Source: Candidatus Saccharimonadota bacterium (lineage in GTDB: Bacteria; Patescibacteriota; Saccharimonadia; Saccharimonadales; UBA10212). Taken from it: 64,000 nt of DNA. Positions 16,135-25,560 of the stretch are shown in pieces; positions within the stretch are counted from its first letter, which is position 1, and each line of letters opens with the position of its first letter. The DNA lies in contig JACOWW010000002.1 of the NCBI GenBank assembly GCA_016176605.1, positions 64,846 to 128,845 of the forward strand, given 5' to 3'. Under the pieces are notes generated by a model. That model was given only the letters and a program-made list of their open reading frames with translations, was not told the DNA's origin and ran no database searches. The position numbers and the translations under genes were made by a program.

Positions 16135-16922
16135 ATGAGTGGAGAAAATTTAGAACGGCGCCGTACCAACCAGGACAAAGAGTACCGTACAAGGTTAGTC
16201 GGAGCAAAATTGACCTATTTGTGCAGTGCCCACGCTGTTTTTGGCTGGACACAAGGCTTAAAATCAGCAGGCCCAAAGGCCCGCCTTTTACGCTAAATTC
16301 AGCTGTCGATCAGTTGTTAAAACAGGAATTTGATGCACTGCGTAAAACCGGCAAACAACACCACCTACAGGTTGAGTATGACATTGACGCTAAACCGGTT
16401 GATCATGACAAACTAAATGTTTGGCGGCATAACTTTACAGGGGTTCAGTATCTGCATGAACCGACAAGTCTGCTGGTTTTTGGTGCTATCGACGATTTGT
16501 GGCAAAACTCCAAAGGCGAATACATAGTTTTGGATTATAAGTCTACCTCTAAAGTCGAAAAGATCGATAAGCTCGGCAATGAAAAATGGCATGACCAATA
16601 TCGGCGCCAACTGGCGGTCTATCAATGGCTGCTTAGGCAAAACGGCCTAAAAGTTTCTAATACTGGTTATTGGGTTTATTGCAATGCCATCAAAAATAAC
16701 AAAATATTTGATAAAAAACTGGAGTTCGAGCTTACCCTAATTGCTGAGAAAATTGATGACAAATGGGTAGAGCCAACGATTAAAAAAATCAAAAGCTGCC
16801 TGGAAGACGACATCCCCAAAGAGGCCGCCGACTGTGAACACTGCGCTTACGCCAAATCGCGCACTAAACTTACTCTGGAAGCTCTGCAATCAAAGCCGAA
16901 GAAATTATATATCGACACCTAG
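16131..16922 (+). CDS. PD-(D/E)XK (RecB/Cas4-like) nuclease
   Basis: GAIDDLW...YIVLDYKSTSK, QLAVYQWLL, Cys residues C34..C37 and CEHCAY. Confidence 0.8.
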   Translation: MNEWRKFRTAPYQPGQRVPYKVSRSKIDLFVQCPRCFWLDTRLKISRPKGPPFTLNSAVDQLLKQEFDALRKTGKQHHLQVEYDIDAKPVDHDKLNVWRHNFTGVQYLHEPTSLLVFGAIDDLWQNSKGEYIVLDYKSTSKVEKIDKLGNEKWHDQYRRQLAVYQWLLRQNGLKVSNTGYWVYCNAIKNNKIFDKKLEFELTLIAEKIDDKWVEPTIKKIKSCLEDDIPKEAADCEHCAYAKSRTKLTLEALQSKPKKLYIDT

Positions 16923-17768
16923 ATAACTAAATCTCTCTGTAACTAAATCAATTTCCTCTTTTGTCGGTTCAAATGCTTCGAGCGTGGTTAGTGCACCTAT
17001 TTTTACAGCATTTTTAAGAACCCTTTGTCTTTTTTCTAATCGCCTTATTGTTTTTGAAGGTCTTATTTCTTCTATTTCTACATCAGATTTAAGTACAGAT
17101 CTTGGGTATTTGAGTTTTTTATCGTTACCTCTGAAGATAATAACGTGAGTTGGATTTTGGGCTGCGACAACCTCAAGGCCATTACTCATGTGATCCCAAT
17201 AGGGATGCCCGTTATGGACATGAGGTCTCCAGCCGGCAATTCGGGGCATCCAGGCAGCAGCCTTCAGCGATCCAAATACATCTTCCCTGGAATTGAAATC
17301 ACTAAAAATTACCGATTCTTTCGTGACTGCCGATCTCGCAATGACATTGACAGGTATTTCCGAATCCCGCACACCTTCCCATTCTATACATGGATCACCG
17401 GCTAGGATTTCATCTACGAGGTAATTAATATCAGCAATATTACCTCGAAGAACTCGTCTTAGATTAATAAATTTTGGAGATGGCACTTTTTCCAAGAAAA
17501 CCTTCATCATATCATCGGCTTGTCCAGTAGCTACACACATGGCAATTATCCCCCCGCTGGAAGTACCAGATAGCCTATCGAAAGCTTTGTGCCGCTGTAG
17601 GAAGCAGGTAGTTGCTGCCTCAGCAGCAACTACGATACTACCCATTGCGCCACCTTCAAAGAGAGCAGACACGCTATAGTTGTCTGTTCTTTGTAGCGGT
17701 GAAGAGCCCTCATTAAAGCGTTGATTAATGATTGAAAGGGTTGGATTACTCTCCACATGTTCAGACAT
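16905..17768 (-). CDS. Patatin-like phospholipase
   Basis: GGAMGS, GTSSGGI nucleophile elbow. Confidence 0.85.
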   Translation of the reverse strand: MSEHVESNPTLSIINQRFNEGSSPLQRTDNYSVSALFEGGAMGSIVVAAEAATTCFLQRHKAFDRLSGTSSGGIIAMCVATGQADDMMKVFLEKVPSPKFINLRRVLRGNIADINYLVDEILAGDPCIEWEGVRDSEIPVNVIARSAVTKESVIFSDFNSREDVFGSLKAAAWMPRIAGWRPHVHNGHPYWDHMSNGLEVVAAQNPTHVIIFRGNDKKLKYPRSVLKSDVEIEEIRPSKTIRRLEKRQRVLKNAVKIGALTTLEAFEPTKEEIDLVTERFSYLGVDI

Positions 17769-17855
17769 ACTTTTTATATAATATAAAGATAGTTTATCCT
17801 CTCGCCAACTACCACAACTTTATCTTTTAGAGCCCTAGAGGATATAATTAGGTTT

Positions 17856-19148
17856 ATGTTAGATATCCGGTTTATTCGGGAAAATGCCGAGCTGGTGGCC
17901 GAAAAAGCCAAACAAAAGGGTTTTGATGTTAATATCTCGAAATTGCTCGAAGTTGATAAAAAGTGGAAATCGATTCTTGAAGATCTCGAAGCTGCGAGGA
18001 GTTTTAGGAATGAATTTGCCAAACAAAAGGGTAAAACTGATGTTGAGCTTCGCGCTGAGGCAAAAAAACTTCGAGGAAAAATCAAAGGCCTCGAGGCTAG
18101 ATTGAAGTCAGTTGAGGAAGAACGTTTTAAGCTGCTTAAGGCCGTGCCGAACATGCCGGCTGATGATGTGCCGATTGGCACAACCGAAGCTGACAGTGTA
18201 GTCACTAAAGAATGGGGCGAGAAATCACGCTTTGATTTTGAGCCAAAAAATCACTGGGAAATTGCAGAGACACGCGGCCTGATTGACAAAGAGCGAGCCG
18301 CCAAAGTCGCCGGCAGCCGCTTCGCTTACGTCATGGGTGATTTGGTAAAGCTGCAATTCGCGCTTATTCAGTTTGCACTTGAAGTTTTAACAAACGAAGA
18401 AACGCTTAAAAAAATTATTCAGGAATTTGAGATTAAAAATGTTTCATCGAAACCTTTTGTGCCCGTGCTACCGCCAGCTATGGCCAGAACTGATGTTTAC
18501 GAAGCTACCGGAAGGCTAAATAGGGAAGAGCAAACTTATAAAATCGAAGATGGTGACCTGTGGCTTAACGCTAGTGCTGAACATACTTTGGCGCCAATGT
18601 TTATGCGGGAAATTTTAAATGAAAAAGACATGCCGCTACGTTATGTTGGCTATACGACAGCCTTTCGACGTGAAGCTGGGACTTACGGCAAAGACATGGA
18701 GGGTGTTTTGCGTCTTCACCAGTTCGACAAACTAGAAATGGAAAGTTTCACACTGCCAGAAGACGGTATGAACGAGCACCTTTTTATGATTGCCATCCAG
18801 GAATATCTGATGCAACAACTCAAACTGCCGTATCATGTACTCAATAAGTGCACAGCTGATATTGGATTTCCTAATGCGCGCGGAGTGGATATTGAGGTAT
18901 GGCTGCCCGGCCAAAATAAATACCGCGAGACACATACCGCCGATTTTATCAGTGATTTCCAGGCCGAAGGCACTCAAACGCGCGTCAAGACAACCAATGG
19001 CATTGTATATGTATACAATAATGATGCAACTGCTTTCGCAATGGGCCGCACCTTAATTGCGATTATTGAAAATTACCAGACGGCTGGCGGTAAAGTTGGT
19101 ATCCCGACAGTTCTTAGGCCCTATATGGGAGGCCAACTTGCCATTTAA
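17856..19148 (+). CDS. serS: Seryl-tRNA synthetase
   Basis: MLDIRFIRENAELV, class II motifs, TAFRREAGTYGKDMEGVLRLHQFDK. Confidence 0.96.
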   Translation: MLDIRFIRENAELVAEKAKQKGFDVNISKLLEVDKKWKSILEDLEAARSFRNEFAKQKGKTDVELRAEAKKLRGKIKGLEARLKSVEEERFKLLKAVPNMPADDVPIGTTEADSVVTKEWGEKSRFDFEPKNHWEIAETRGLIDKERAAKVAGSRFAYVMGDLVKLQFALIQFALEVLTNEETLKKIIQEFEIKNVSSKPFVPVLPPAMARTDVYEATGRLNREEQTYKIEDGDLWLNASAEHTLAPMFMREILNEKDMPLRYVGYTTAFRREAGTYGKDMEGVLRLHQFDKLEMESFTLPEDGMNEHLFMIAIQEYLMQQLKLPYHVLNKCTADIGFPNARGVDIEVWLPGQNKYRETHTADFISDFQAEGTQTRVKTTNGIVYVYNNDATAFAMGRTLIAIIENYQTAGGKVGIPTVLRPYMGGQLAI

Positions 19149-19329
19149 ATTACCTGCTAAGTTAAGTAATTTTTTACGGAGTTAAGTATTTTCGGCTCTT
19201 GGGGTGATAATTTGAACATCAGGTTAGATTTTGATACAAAATTGCGCTAAAATAATAAGCTAGCAGATAGCACATAGTTCAGAAATTTTTAGCTAATGGC
19301 TAACGGCTACTAATTGGAGGTTTATTTTT

Positions 19330-21954
19330 TTGTTCAAATTTAAACTAAGCACTAAGCCGCTGAAGCGTGTCCTGGGCGATCCCCAGGCATCAACTATCAA
19401 ACGCCTAAAAAAGCGCGTTAAAGAAGTTAACGCGCTAGCCGATAAGTATAAAAAAATGACCGACGCCAAGCTCAAGGGCCAAACAGCGGAGTTTAAGAAA
19501 AGGCTGGAAAAAGGCGCAACCCTCGACAAAATTTTGCCAGAGGCATATGCAGCAGTGCGCGAAGCGGCCACCCGTACGCTTAAACAGCGCCACTTCGATG
19601 TCCAGCTAATTGGCGGCATGGTTTTGCACGAGGGCGGCGTGTCCGAAATGAAGACTGGCGAAGGCAAAACCCTGGTTGCCACCCTGCCCATTTATTTAAA
19701 TGCTTTAGAGGGCCAGGGCGCCCATGTGGTAACGGTCAACGATTATTTGGCTCAGCGCGACGCCGGCTGGATGGGCCAGATTTATCATTTTTTGGGTCTC
19801 AGCGTCGGTGTTATTATCCCCGACGAATCCTATGTTTATGACCCGAGTTATGAAAATAAAGAACACTTTGACGAACGTTTTCGTCACTTACGTCCAGCCA
19901 CCCGCCAGGAAGCTTACCAAGCTGACGTGACGTATGGGACAAACAACGAATTTGGCTTTGACTACCTGCGCGATAACATGGTGCGCGAAACCGACCAGCT
20001 GCGCCAGCGTGAGCTACACTACGGTATCGTCGACGAAGTTGACTCTATACTAATTGACGAAGCCCGTACGCCGCTGATTATCAGCGCGCCGTCGGCCGCC
20101 AGTGGCGCTGCTTATGACCAGTTCGCCCGCGTGGTGCGTCAGCTTAAAGAAACCGAGCACTTTGAAAAGGACGAAAAACGCCGCAGTGTAGTTTTGACCG
20201 ACGCCGGCGTGGAATTTGTTGAAAAAATCTTGGGCATCCAAGGTCTGTATTCAACCGAAAACCTGCGTACCATCTACCATCTTGAACAAGCCCTAAAGGC
20301 CCAGGCACTTTTCCACCGCGACAAAGATTACGTCGTCACCCGCGAGGGCGAAATCGTCATCGTCGATGACTTTACCGGCCGGCTGTTGCGTGGTCGCCGT
20401 TATAACGAGGGCCTGCACCAGGCCATTGAAGCCAAAGAAGGGGTTGAAGTCCAAGAAGAGAGCATGACTCTGGCCACCATATCCTTCCAAAACTACTTCC
20501 GTTTGTATAAAAAACTAGCCGGAATGACCGGTACAGCCATGACCGAAAGCGAGGAATTTCACCAGATTTATAAACTTAACGTGGTAGAAATCCCGACCAA
20601 CCGGCCGATGGTGCGCGAAGACCTGCCCGACCGTATTTATAAATCCGAAGCCGGCAAGATGCGGGCCATCACCCGTGAAGTCGCTGCTTTGCAAAAGCGC
20701 GGCCAGCCAATTTTGATTGGCACCGTTAGCGTCGAAAAGAACGAACTTTTAAGCTCACTGCTTAAAAAGAGTAAAATTCCGCACGAAGTCTTAAATGCCA
20801 AGAATAACGAGCGCGAAGCGGCGATAGTCGCCAAAGCCGGCCAAAAGGGCGCCGTTACGCTGGCCACTAACATCGCCGGCCGCGGTACTGATATTGTGCT
20901 GGGCCAAGGAGTGGTTAAGCTTGGCGGCCTGTTCGTCCTTGGCAGTGAACGCCATGAATCGCGCCGCATTGATAACCAATTGCGCGGCCGCACCGGCCGC
21001 CAGGGCGATCCGGGCATGACCCAGTTTTATGTATCCTGCCAAGACGATCTAATGCGTATTTACGGCGGCGAGCGCATTGCTTCAATCATGGACCGGCTCA
21101 AGGTTGATGAAGACACACCTATCGAAAGCCGCATGATTAGCAAAAGCTTGGAAGGCGCCCAGAAAAAAGTCGAAGGCTTTAACTTTGACGCCCGCAAAAA
21201 CGTCGTCCAGTACGACGACGTCATGAACCGGCACCGCCGGGCGACCTACGCCTTGCGGCGCGAAGTCTTGCGGGCGCAGGACATCAGCGTCCGGATTAAG
21301 AAATTCATTTCCGAAGAAGCCGGATTCTTGGCCAACCATCCAGACTCACTAAGCGAACATTTCGAAGCTATCCTGACCGAAACATTTCCGCTTGACGAGA
21401 AAACACTCGATAAACTTTTTGACACCGATGCCAGCCAGTTCGAAGCCGCGCTGGACCAAGCCGCCAGCAAGCTTTATAAAAAACAAGAAAGAGTTTTTGG
21501 CGCGGAAATCATGCGCAAAGTCGAGCGCGACGTATATCTGCAGATTCTTGATAATCTTTGGATGCAGCACCTGGAAAATATGGACCATCTGCGCGAAGGG
21601 ATCCATTGGATGAGTGTCGGCCAGCGCGACCCGTTGGTGGAATATCGCCGCCAAGGCGGCCTGTTGTTTGACGAAATGCAGACAGACTTGCGCCACGAAA
21701 TCGTCAGGGCAATTATGCACGCCCAGCCGCTGGAGTCCCAACTAGAGGAAACTGTCGAAACCGACCTGACGCGGGCGGCCGGCCGCTCCGTCGACAATGC
21801 TACACAAATCAGCCACGCCGAAACTTTTGAGGAATCGGACTTTTCTGCGTCAAAGGACGAAAAGGTGGCTCAGGCCCGTTTGCATAACCAGCGCAAAAAA
21901 GCCCGCAAGGCCGAGCGCCAGCGCAAAAAAACGGCTAAACGCCGTAGAAAATAG
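19330..21954 (+). CDS. secA: Preprotein translocase SecA (TTG start)
   Basis: EMKTGEGKTLVATLP, VDEVDSILIDEARTPLIISAP, RGRTGRQGDPG. Confidence 0.98.
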   Translation: MFKFKLSTKPLKRVLGDPQASTIKRLKKRVKEVNALADKYKKMTDAKLKGQTAEFKKRLEKGATLDKILPEAYAAVREAATRTLKQRHFDVQLIGGMVLHEGGVSEMKTGEGKTLVATLPIYLNALEGQGAHVVTVNDYLAQRDAGWMGQIYHFLGLSVGVIIPDESYVYDPSYENKEHFDERFRHLRPATRQEAYQADVTYGTNNEFGFDYLRDNMVRETDQLRQRELHYGIVDEVDSILIDEARTPLIISAPSAASGAAYDQFARVVRQLKETEHFEKDEKRRSVVLTDAGVEFVEKILGIQGLYSTENLRTIYHLEQALKAQALFHRDKDYVVTREGEIVIVDDFTGRLLRGRRYNEGLHQAIEAKEGVEVQEESMTLATISFQNYFRLYKKLAGMTGTAMTESEEFHQIYKLNVVEIPTNRPMVREDLPDRIYKSEAGKMRAITREVAALQKRGQPILIGTVSVEKNELLSSLLKKSKIPHEVLNAKNNEREAAIVAKAGQKGAVTLATNIAGRGTDIVLGQGVVKLGGLFVLGSERHESRRIDNQLRGRTGRQGDPGMTQFYVSCQDDLMRIYGGERIASIMDRLKVDEDTPIESRMISKSLEGAQKKVEGFNFDARKNVVQYDDVMNRHRRATYALRREVLRAQDISVRIKKFISEEAGFLANHPDSLSEHFEAILTETFPLDEKTLDKLFDTDASQFEAALDQAASKLYKKQERVFGAEIMRKVERDVYLQILDNLWMQHLENMDHLREGIHWMSVGQRDPLVEYRRQGGLLFDEMQTDLRHEIVRAIMHAQPLESQLEETVETDLTRAAGRSVDNATQISHAETFEESDFSASKDEKVAQARLHNQRKKARKAERQRKKTAKRRRK

Positions 21955-22052
21955 TAACTAGGAAATAGGAACTAGTATGAGCTATAATCTAAATCTACCA
22001 AGTATCAATAAGCCAGCTAATTTCTATTTACTAATTTCTAATTACTATTTTT
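21955..22052. repeat. Inverted pair of TAGTAAN-type heptamer arrays
   Basis: TAGTAACTAGGAAATAGGAACTAG ... CTATTTACTAATTTCTAATTACTA. Confidence 0.75.
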
Positions 22053-23336
22053 ATGAAGCATAGCGTCGCAGAGGTTCAGTTAAAAAACGGTGCGCGAGGC
22101 CTGCTAATTGATGTTCCCGGCGCGTCAGTGACTAGCTATGAACTTAATTTTAGGGCTGGTGAGTTTTTGATGCCGCGCAGTAAATGGGAAACACCGCACA
22201 TTTTGGAGCACATGGTTTCAGCCGGTGCCAACGAGCGATATCCCGACCGCAATCTTTTTAATGCCGAGATGAGTAAAAATGGTGCCTACATCAATGCCTA
22301 CACCAGTTATTACTCGGTGGCCTATGTTGGCGAGGTTGCCGATTTTGAGTGGGAGCGCGTTATGCGGCTGCAGCAGCTATCGCTAGCCAAGCCGCTGTTT
22401 TTGCAGGCCGAATTTAATGCCGAGTTTGGCAATATACATGATGAATTAATCAGTTTATCTAATAACCATTTTCGGGCGCTGTCGGGCAAAATGAGCCAAG
22501 CCTTTGGCTTCAAAATTGCTACGGATTTTGAGCGTTCAAAACTTATGAACAATGTTGTTCGAGAAGATTTACTGAAACATTATAAGCGCACACATTTTAC
22601 CCGCAACCTGCGCTTCATCATTGCCGGCAGTCTGCGCGGCCGCCGCACTTCAGTTAAACGTTTGCTGGAAGAACTCGATCTGCCAACTGGCTCATCACGC
22701 TTAAGGCTGCCGAAAGAAAGTGCTAGCAAACCGAGAGGGCCGACATTTGTCGCCAACGAAACGGTGCCAAATATATATTTAACTATCAGCACACATTTCA
22801 ACGACATCATCGGCCAAAAAGATGATGACGCGCTGGGGCTAGCCCGCATCATGCTGACAGAGACGTTATATTCCAAGATATTTGGACAGGCACGCGACAA
22901 AGGACTGGTTTACCACGTTAGCTCCGGGCACCATATTTCTTCAAAGGTGACAGAGTGGTGGCTAAGCGCCCAGGTACTGCCGGATAATGCGCTGGCCCTA
23001 GCCGACATCGTACTGGCCGAGATTAAAAAAGTCCAAAACGCCGTTATGGATGAAGCCGAACTGGAAAACACCAAGCAATACGCACTGGGCTCCTTCCAGC
23101 GCTCGCTGCAGACCGTGCAAAATGTGTCTAATGCTTACTCGCGCTACTTTTTTGATGGCTATATTGAGGACATGCGCTTCATACCGGTACGAATCCGCGC
23201 CATCACCAAGCGTGACATTGCCCGCGCAATGCGCAAACTGTTTGCCGAAAATTTGGGCGGAGTAGGGGTGCTGGGCGGCACCGACCCCAAAATTGCCGAA
23301 AAACTAAACGAACATTTGCAGCCACTCTGGAAGTAG
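22053..23336 (+). CDS. M16 family zinc peptidase
   Basis: HILEHMVSAGANERYPDRN (HXXEH), NAEFGNIHDEL. Confidence 0.88.
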   Translation: MKHSVAEVQLKNGARGLLIDVPGASVTSYELNFRAGEFLMPRSKWETPHILEHMVSAGANERYPDRNLFNAEMSKNGAYINAYTSYYSVAYVGEVADFEWERVMRLQQLSLAKPLFLQAEFNAEFGNIHDELISLSNNHFRALSGKMSQAFGFKIATDFERSKLMNNVVREDLLKHYKRTHFTRNLRFIIAGSLRGRRTSVKRLLEELDLPTGSSRLRLPKESASKPRGPTFVANETVPNIYLTISTHFNDIIGQKDDDALGLARIMLTETLYSKIFGQARDKGLVYHVSSGHHISSKVTEWWLSAQVLPDNALALADIVLAEIKKVQNAVMDEAELENTKQYALGSFQRSLQTVQNVSNAYSRYFFDGYIEDMRFIPVRIRAITKRDIARAMRKLFAENLGGVGVLGGTDPKIAEKLNEHLQPLWK

Positions 23337-23340
23337 CTCC

Positions 23341-23476
23341 CCCATCTTTTTCCAAACGCTCCGTTCACTTGATGCAGCTGTAGCTAAAACCAGTCTTTGA
23401 CTTTGGAACTCCTCACAAACTTGCCACTGGCAACTGCTTCAGGCTCGCTGCGCACGTTTGTAAAAAGATGAGGGCT
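23341..23476. repeat. Structured intergenic element with ~20-bp closing stem
   Basis: CATCTTTTTcCAAACG near 23343-23358 pairs with CGTTTGtAAAAAGATG at 23455-23470. Confidence 0.5.
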
Positions 23477-23590
23477 CGCTCCGGCTGCTTATTTAGCTCA
23501 ATTTCAAAAAAAGAATAAAAGTACTTGTATTTTTGGAAGATATATGGTTTAATAACAAAAGTTCGTAAATAATTAAAGGATTTTAGAAAT

Positions 23591-24121
23591 ATGGATCCCA
23601 ACAAACCTGTCGAAGGCCTATTCTCTCCGGAACAGCGTCAGCAGGTGGAGGCCGTGATTACGGCTCTAGCTGAAAAATTTGAGCGCCCGGCAGAAGACTT
23701 TAGTGTGGTATTAGTCGAGTCTGTAGAGGGTGAGCCACGAGCAGTTGTTATGCTGACGGCCGGTAACGGCATTTATAAAGGTAGCTACAACGCCGTTATG
23801 GCTAATAAAAACAGCGATGACTTCATGTTAGAAATTGATGGCCGCCAGGTTGATACCCGCACGGCTATGACTTGGGATGTCTATCAGGCTTTTATCAACG
23901 GCGAAAAGGTCCGCGGCACCAATCCGCTACCGGACAGCCCACAATTAGCTGACCAAAACAATCAGCCCTGGACTGAAACTTGGTTAACCGGCGAACCGGC
24001 GGACGACTTCAATGCCTATTCCGGCCTCGTTAATCTGGACGGCTACCCGAATTACGTTTGGGGCCCTCGTGACTATGCCGACGACGCTCTGCGTTTTCGT
24101 CCCGCAGTGGTGTTGGAATAA
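23591..24121 (+). CDS. Hypothetical protein; possible C-type-lectin-like DGR target-type C-terminus
   Basis: TWDVYQAFINGEK...LPDSPQLADQNNQPWTETWLTGEP...YVWGPRDYADDALRFRPAVVLE. Confidence 0.45.
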   Translation: MDPNKPVEGLFSPEQRQQVEAVITALAEKFERPAEDFSVVLVESVEGEPRAVVMLTAGNGIYKGSYNAVMANKNSDDFMLEIDGRQVDTRTAMTWDVYQAFINGEKVRGTNPLPDSPQLADQNNQPWTETWLTGEPADDFNAYSGLVNLDGYPNYVWGPRDYADDALRFRPAVVLE

Positions 24122-24142
24122 AACTGAGTCTTTAATTTCTAA

Positions 24143-24400
24143 AACTTTCTTTTAACGCAAGAATTATCTTTAACTATCAACCCTCAAATTGACCGCCAAA
24201 GGCCAACCTATAAAGGTATTTCCTATCTCGGTGTTGATTTCAGGCCAAATGGAAAGAGGCTTCAGCTAAGAGTCCGGCGTCAAATTAATAGACGGCTAAG
24301 TAGCCGCAATGTGGCTAGCTACCGGGCCTTAATTTTAGCCCACGAGAAGAATAAGAAACTTAAAGAGTTGGATTGGCGTTTTCTCAGCCAGGACAATTGA
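24143..24400 (+). pseudogene. Remnant of reverse transcriptase C-terminus
   Basis: No start codon; YKGISYLGVDFRPNGKRLQLRVRRQINRRLSSRNVASYRALILAHEKNKKLKELDW resembles RT thumb/C-term of DGR-like RTs (from memory). Confidence 0.45.
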
Positions 24401-24432
24401 GCTTGAAAATAACCTAGTACAATATAGGAGTT

Positions 24433-25536
24433 ATGGATAATCTTAAAAAACGGGTTGATGCGCTTCAAAATGAGGTTAAGAAAACAGCCGAAAAGATTAG
24501 TTTGGACCAGCTTGAGGTTGAACAAAAAAATTTACTGGCGCAGATGCAGAAATCGGATTTTTGGCAAGATGCCCAAAAAGCCCAGGAGATAAGTAAGCGC
24601 GAAGCAGCCCTTAATTCCAGGGTGGCACCCTGGAAAGAATTGCAAAAAGAAGTTGACGATTTGCTTGAGCTTGTCAATATTGGCGACACCAAGATAACAG
24701 AGGAACTCGAGGAGCAACTCTCCACTCTTAACTCTCAACTCTCAGCTCTTATGCGCGATTTGCGCTTTAGCGGTCCGTTTGACGACCACGACGTAATTTT
24801 AAGCATATACGCTGGCGCTGGCGGCACTGACGCCCAAGATTGGGCACAGATGCTGCTGCGAATGTACTTAAGATGGGCTGAGAGCCACCCTTCGACTTCG
24901 CTCAGGGCAGGAAAGCTTAAGGTTGAGGTTTTGGAGCAAAGCAGCGGCGAGGAGGCTGGAATAAAAAGCGCGACTGTAAAAATCAGTGGTGGAGATTTTT
25001 TGTACGGTAAGCTGGCCGGCGAACACGGTGTGCATCGATTAGTTCGTTTAAGCCCGTTCAATGCCGACCATTTGCGCCAAACCAGTTTTGCTAAAGTCGA
25101 AGTTATGCCGGCGATTGATAAGCCAAGCGAAGTCCAGCTTGATGAAAAAGATTTAAAAATTGATGTTTTTCGCGCCGGCGGCCATGGCGGCCAATCGATC
25201 AATACCACAGATTCAGCCGTTCGTGTGACCCACATTCCAACCGGCATCACGACGTCTATCCAAAACGAGCGCTCGCAGCTGCAAAATAAAGAAACAGCGC
25301 TTGGAATTTTGCGCTCAAAACTTATTCAACTGCAGCTAGAACAACATGCCGAGAACCTGAGCCAGCTCAAGGGGCCCAGCCAATCGGCGCAGTGGGGCAA
25401 CCAAATCCGCAGCTACGTCCTGCATCCCTATAAACAAGTCAAAGACAACCGCACTGGTTTTGAGTCTACCGAACCCGACAAAATCCTCGACGGTAACCTC
25501 GACCCCCTCATTGACGCCTGTCTCGAAAAGCTATAG
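24433..25536 (+). CDS. prfB: Peptide chain release factor 2 (no programmed frameshift; inserted HPSTSLRAG)
   Basis: GAGGTDAQDWAQMLLRMYLRWAE, SPFNADHLRQTSF, RAGGHGGQSINTTDSAVR. Confidence 0.95.
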   Translation: MDNLKKRVDALQNEVKKTAEKISLDQLEVEQKNLLAQMQKSDFWQDAQKAQEISKREAALNSRVAPWKELQKEVDDLLELVNIGDTKITEELEEQLSTLNSQLSALMRDLRFSGPFDDHDVILSIYAGAGGTDAQDWAQMLLRMYLRWAESHPSTSLRAGKLKVEVLEQSSGEEAGIKSATVKISGGDFLYGKLAGEHGVHRLVRLSPFNADHLRQTSFAKVEVMPAIDKPSEVQLDEKDLKIDVFRAGGHGGQSINTTDSAVRVTHIPTGITTSIQNERSQLQNKETALGILRSKLIQLQLEQHAENLSQLKGPSQSAQWGNQIRSYVLHPYKQVKDNRTGFESTEPDKILDGNLDPLIDACLEKL

Positions 25537-25560
25537 CTGTTTGTTATAATAAGTCAGATG

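Noticed and set aside
16131-16922. PD-(D/E)XK protein considered as Cas4
   Set aside because: No CRISPR array or other cas genes in the window; called only as RecB/Cas4-like nuclease.
19293-21797. Numerous minus-strand ORFs opposite secA
   Set aside because: Antisense shadows of a strongly conserved gene; no independent start or SD support.
24433-24520. Programmed +1 frameshift in prfB
   Set aside because: RF2 reads in a single uninterrupted frame from 24433; no in-frame TGA at the usual site.
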